Source: Ochotona curzoniae
Taxonomy: Eukaryota > Chordata > Mammalia > Lagomorpha > Ochotonidae
Direction: 5' to 3'
Length of the DNA: 64,000 nt
NCBI RefSeq assembly: GCF_017591425.1
Contig: NW_024466512.1
Span: forward strand, 26,279,501-26,343,500
A program made the position numbers and the translations under genes. Positions within the stretch are counted from its first letter, which is position 1, and every line of letters starts with the position of its first letter. Below the pieces are notes generated by a model. The model saw only the letters and a list, made by a program, of their open reading frames with translations. It had not been told where the DNA came from and made no database searches. Below, in pieces: positions 60,426 to 64,000 of the stretch.

Positions 60426-61054
60426 TGGGCAGGTGTGAGCACTGACCAAGCTACACACACCTTCTGGTTGGTAGGTGTGATGTGTTTGTCATCTCGGGCG
60501 GATAGAGTCTGCGAGTTTGGTTTTATGGATTTTGGGCTTTCTGTGTCTCCACACCAAAGCAAACCATAAAATTAGGCTGGGAATGAGTGCCTTTCACTGG
60601 AACAACTCGGTTAGCTTTCTCTTACCTGAATTATTCTGGTGCTGGCTCCAGTCTTTTGTTAAAAGGCTAGTGCTTCTGGATGTAATGCTCTAAGTCCTTG
60701 AGATATTTTGTTTTTGAATTTGGCTTTTACATGAAGTAAGCAAGTCATACATTAAGAATGAGTAGCGAATGACCATAAAGCAAACACTCACGTTACCACC
60801 ATCCAGGACAGGAGCCAGAATGTTGCCAGGACCCGGAAGCTCACCCTGAGAAGTCAATTTTTTTTTTTGCGTTGCTTCATAAAATCACTGATTAAATAGC
60901 TGTCCTGGATATCACAGCTTCATTTTGCCTGTTTCTGAACAGCTTTTTACACCTCACAGCCATTCTCTATTTGTCAATAGCTTCTTTGAGTCCTTCACAT
61001 TTTTATCTGTTATTTGGACAAACTCAAAAGTTTCAACCTAGGTTTCCAACATTT

Positions 61055-61327
61055 GTTTTAAACTTTATTTGAAAGAGACAGATCTGCCATCCCCCTGTTC
61101 CACCCACTAAATGCCTACTATAGCTAGGGCTGGGCCATGGGCCTGGAACCCAGCCTTTGTTTCCCATAAGGATGGCAGGGGCCAAGTATTTGTGCCATTA
61201 TCTGCTTCCCCCCATAGTGTACATTAGGCAGCTGGATCAGAAGCAGAGTCGGGATTGAGTTCAGGCCTCTGATAGGAGCTGCGGGCATCCCAAGTGGTGT
61301 CTTAAATGCTGCACCAAACACCTGCAA
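61055..61327 (-). repeat. CSINE, diverged
   Basis: Contains 'tttatttgaaagagacagat', 'gcagctggatcagaagcaga' and 'gctgcaccaaacacctgc'. Confidence 0.78.
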
Positions 61328-62604
61328 CATCGGATGCGCATAAACTAACTTTGTCTTTGAGCTGGTTACTTAAAGCCCCTCACCTTGGTCTCCCCAGTTC
61401 TCCAGTCATGTTTTTAAATTTTTTTTGGCCACTCTTGGGGATTTTTTTCTCTGTCATCTTCTCGAGTGTTTTTTCCCGCATGTCGGTTTCATGTTTCCTC
61501 TGGTTGCTTTCAAGGGAAGCCTTCAGAGAATCCACACCCAGGCCAAAATTGCTGCTTAGTTTATGTTGCTTGTTTTTCTCCCCTGGCAGCTGACAAAAGA
61601 CAGGAAAAGGTGGAGCCAGAGATAACTGGGTGCTCCTAGCTGGAGGGAGCTATGCTTTGCCATGTGAGTCCTGGGGAACCCTTCCCAGGAGCCTCCTGGT
61701 GCTGGGGCCCCTGCCCCCAAGGTCCCCTTGGCTTCATCAGAGCTTCTTCTGTAGCCAGAGGCTCCTTTCTGATTTTTCAGTGTGATTTCCTGATTCAGCT
61801 AGATCTTGCATCTTGTCCTAAAGGTTGAAAGCAGAGCTTTGTTGTCCCATGAGCAAATGGCCAGCGAGGCTCATTTTGTATGGATGGCCCTTGTGCTGCC
61901 TGTGAAATTGTCCACCTGGGTACTGGGTAATGGCAGCCGCTCATGCCAGTCTTGACTACCCCAGGGAGCAGAGAAGTAGAAAGTGGGAAGTGGAATAAAA
62001 ATCATGTTGTCACTCTGAGACAGGGCCTGCCTGCCACTGCCCACTGGGTGCGCACTCTGTCTCCCATGCTGCCGTTGCAGTGCAGTTCTGAGGCTATGGG
62101 GCAGGTCTGCTTACCGGGTCCTCCTGCCCCAGGTTGGGCAGACCTCGAGCAAGGCTCCAAGGAATTGCTTTTGCCCTAGGGCCAGGTGAGTTCCCAGGCT
62201 GTGCACATGGCCTGGGCTCTGTGGAGGGGAAACCTGGTGTAATTTGCCTCTTATGCCAAGAGAAGCCCAAGTGCCCGCAGGCTAGGCACGGCCATTGGTT
62301 TGCATTTGCATTTTTCCTTGCCTGAACTACTTTGTTATGAAGGAAAGGGTAGAGACTGAAGAAAAATGAGCGAAAGTGGCTCTGTCTGAAAATGAGTTTT
62401 TAAAGGAAGAGGTCTTTCCAGCACATCTCGGAGGAACAGCGCCAGGAGGGGCTGTGGGCTCTGATGGGCCTGTCATGAGCGCAGGGCAGGGACTTCTACA
62501 GCAGTGGCTCTCACATCTCAGCAACTGACCTTGGCCATGTTGCCTTTCTAAACTAATTCTCTGTAAAGATAAGATGAAATAATAAGGCAACCCAGGAGGG
62601 GTTT

Positions 62605-63617
62605 ATTTTTTTAAATTTTACCTTTTAAAAAATTTTTTACTTAATATCTAACACAAGTCTTTAGAACACAGACACTCCCCTGCGTCGTCCTCCTCTTTCT
62701 CCTCCCCTCTTTGTTTTTAACTTTTGAGATAACATACTCGAGATTCATACCACAGTAAAAGGCTTAGACTTGGTAAAAAGCAAAGACTTTAGTGGGAATA
62801 TGAGCCATAGCTATAAACAATAACTGAATAGGAAAATGATCATATATATAGTAAATTATGAAAGAATCACAGATCTCTTCAATAGTAGTATAACTCCCTA
62901 ACCATTGGATTGACAGAGGTATCAAATGGAGTTTTACAAAACTGTTTACAGTGATACTGGCACACACAGACATTTCTTTCTAATCTTATTTATTTTAAAA
63001 GCTTCAGGCCCCACATATCAGGGAGAACATGCAGTATTTTTCTGGATCCAGCTTATTCCACTCCTTATGATATCCTTCAGTTCATTTTGCTGCAAAAAGA
63101 ATGTTTTGTTAAAGCCCAAAAATAAGCTGTTGTGTATATATGTTGCATTTTCTTCATCCATTTATTGGGTGGTGGAAACCTGAGTTGATTCCAAGTGTTC
63201 CCTATTGTGAACAGTTCTGCCAGAAACATGGTGGTGCAGGTGTCTCTGACTCATTGTGTTGAAGTCTGGATATATGAATGAAAGTGGGATTTCTAGATCA
63301 TATGGTAAGCCAATTTCTAGTTGCTGTTTAAGAAACCTCCACTCTGCTTTTCAAGGTGGCTGCACTAACGTACAGGGCCACCACGGTTCCCCTTTCGCCA
63401 CATCCCCTCCTGCACGTGGGATTGTTTGGATTTGAGCCATCCTGGCAGGGGTGAGGTGATTCGTGGTTTTGATTTACATTTCCCTGATGCCTAGTGATAT
63501 GGAGTATTTTTTAAAAAAATATTTATCTGTTGGCCATTCATTTTCTCCTTTTGAGAACTGTGTTGAAGTCCTTTGCCCATTTGTCAACTGGATTTGTTTT
63601 TTGTTATTGCGCTTTAA
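62605..63617 (-). mobile_element. L1 retrotransposon, antisense 3' part
   Basis: A T-rich start is followed by about 390 bp of 3'UTR-like text. From about 63010 the sequence is recognisable antisense L1 ORF2 3' text: 'cccacatatcagggagaaca', 'tcatccatttattgggtggt', 'gggatttctagatcatatgg', 'ggggtgaggtgattcgtggt' and 'ttgatttacatttccctgat'. Its T-rich 3' end faces the start of the window. It is a decayed copy, and the coding frame is not open. Confidence 0.8.
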
Positions 63618-63931
63618 AAATTTTTAAGGCATTTATTTTTTATTTGAAAGGCAGAATTAGAGGAGAGAGATTACTGATCTTCCATATGTTGTTTATTTCC
63701 CCAAATAGCTGCAATGGCCGGAGCTGGGTTGATCTGAAAGCCAGGAACCTGGAGTTTATTCTGGGTCTCCCACATACGTGTAGGGGCACGAAACCTTGAG
63801 CCATATTTTGCTGCTTTCCCAGATGCATTAACAGGGATCTGGATTGGAATAGCTGGAACTCAAAAACAAGTGCCCATATGGGATGCCACATTGCAAGTGG
63901 AGGCTTACTGCACTATGCTGCACCAGCCCTT
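63618..63931 (-). repeat. CSINE nested in the L1
   Basis: A full CSINE from 'aaggcatttattttttattt' to 'ctatgctgcaccagcccttg'. L1 text resumes immediately after it, showing that the SINE inserted later. Confidence 0.88.
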
Positions 63932-64000
63932 GTTGAGTTTCAATTGCTGATGCACTCAGGATATTAATTCTTTGTCAGGTGATTTGCAGATTTTTTTTTC
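63932..64000 (-). mobile_element. L1 retrotransposon, continuation
   Basis: Reads 'gagtttcaattgctgatgca' and 'atattaattctttgtcaggt', the next part of antisense L1 ORF2. It is cut by the window end. Confidence 0.7.

Larger units (their letters stand above)
58327..64000 (+). other. PDLIM1: PDLIM1 intron 1 (5' part)
   Basis: The intron begins in the CpG island and continues past the window. It contains an L2-like fragment, an antisense CSINE and an antisense L1 with a nested CSINE. A strong but unassigned acceptor/donor pair lies at 59221-59258. No PDLIM1 exon 2 is present. Confidence 0.85.

Overview
This window is mammalian chromosomal DNA. It holds the last coding third of SORBS1 (CAP/ponsin, a three-SH3 adaptor of actin-based adhesions) and, about 13 kb downstream on the same strand, the promoter and first coding exon of PDLIM1 (CLP36/Elfin, a PDZ-LIM protein). 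I identified both genes by comparing translated exons with the family proteins as I remember them; every proposed junction has GT..AG ends and the reading frame closes across all twelve SORBS1 exons. The same gene order and orientation occur on human chromosome 10q. About two dozen copies of a lagomorph C-type SINE (CSINE) are scattered through the introns. The younger copies carry wording I associate with pikas (Ochotona) rather than rabbit, so a pika is the likeliest source. That species call is an inference from repeat style.

Layout: 1-7037 is SORBS1 intron with SINEs and a pair of CTCF-like motifs. From 7038 to 24572 there are nine coding exons: the end of the region following the SoHo domain, a 1458-bp in-frame cassette exon, two helical/charged linker exons, SH3-1 (17350-20767), SH3-2 (20864-22568), and a 774-bp disordered proline/serine-rich exon. 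A 10.6-kb intron follows, then a 59-bp exon (35180) and SH3-3 (38741-38853 and 41897-41964). The SORBS1 stop codon is at 41962-41964 and a roughly 3.2-kb 3'UTR ends just past an AATAAA at 45135. The intergenic stretch 45165-58150 holds L2, old L1 and SINE relics, a small isolated CpG cluster and a perfect MEF2 motif. A CpG-island promoter (about 57880-58660) drives PDLIM1, whose ATG is at 58231 and first donor at 58327. The rest is PDLIM1 intron 1, ending in an antisense L1 interrupted by a SINE.

Both genes encode scaffolds of actin anchorage sites. SORBS1 links flotillin rafts (through its SoHo domain, upstream of this window) to vinculin, paxillin and Cbl through SH3 domains. PDLIM1 docks on alpha-actinin through its PDZ domain. 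No new multi-gene system is visible. The most interesting items are a 96-nt stop-free intron between SH3-1 and SH3-2, a 14-3-3-type site and zinc-finger-like patch in the large cassette exon, a poly-T-led repeat 17 nt from the SH3-3 splice donor, an unexplained 223-codon antisense ORF, an orphan CpG cluster, and several structurally odd SINEs.
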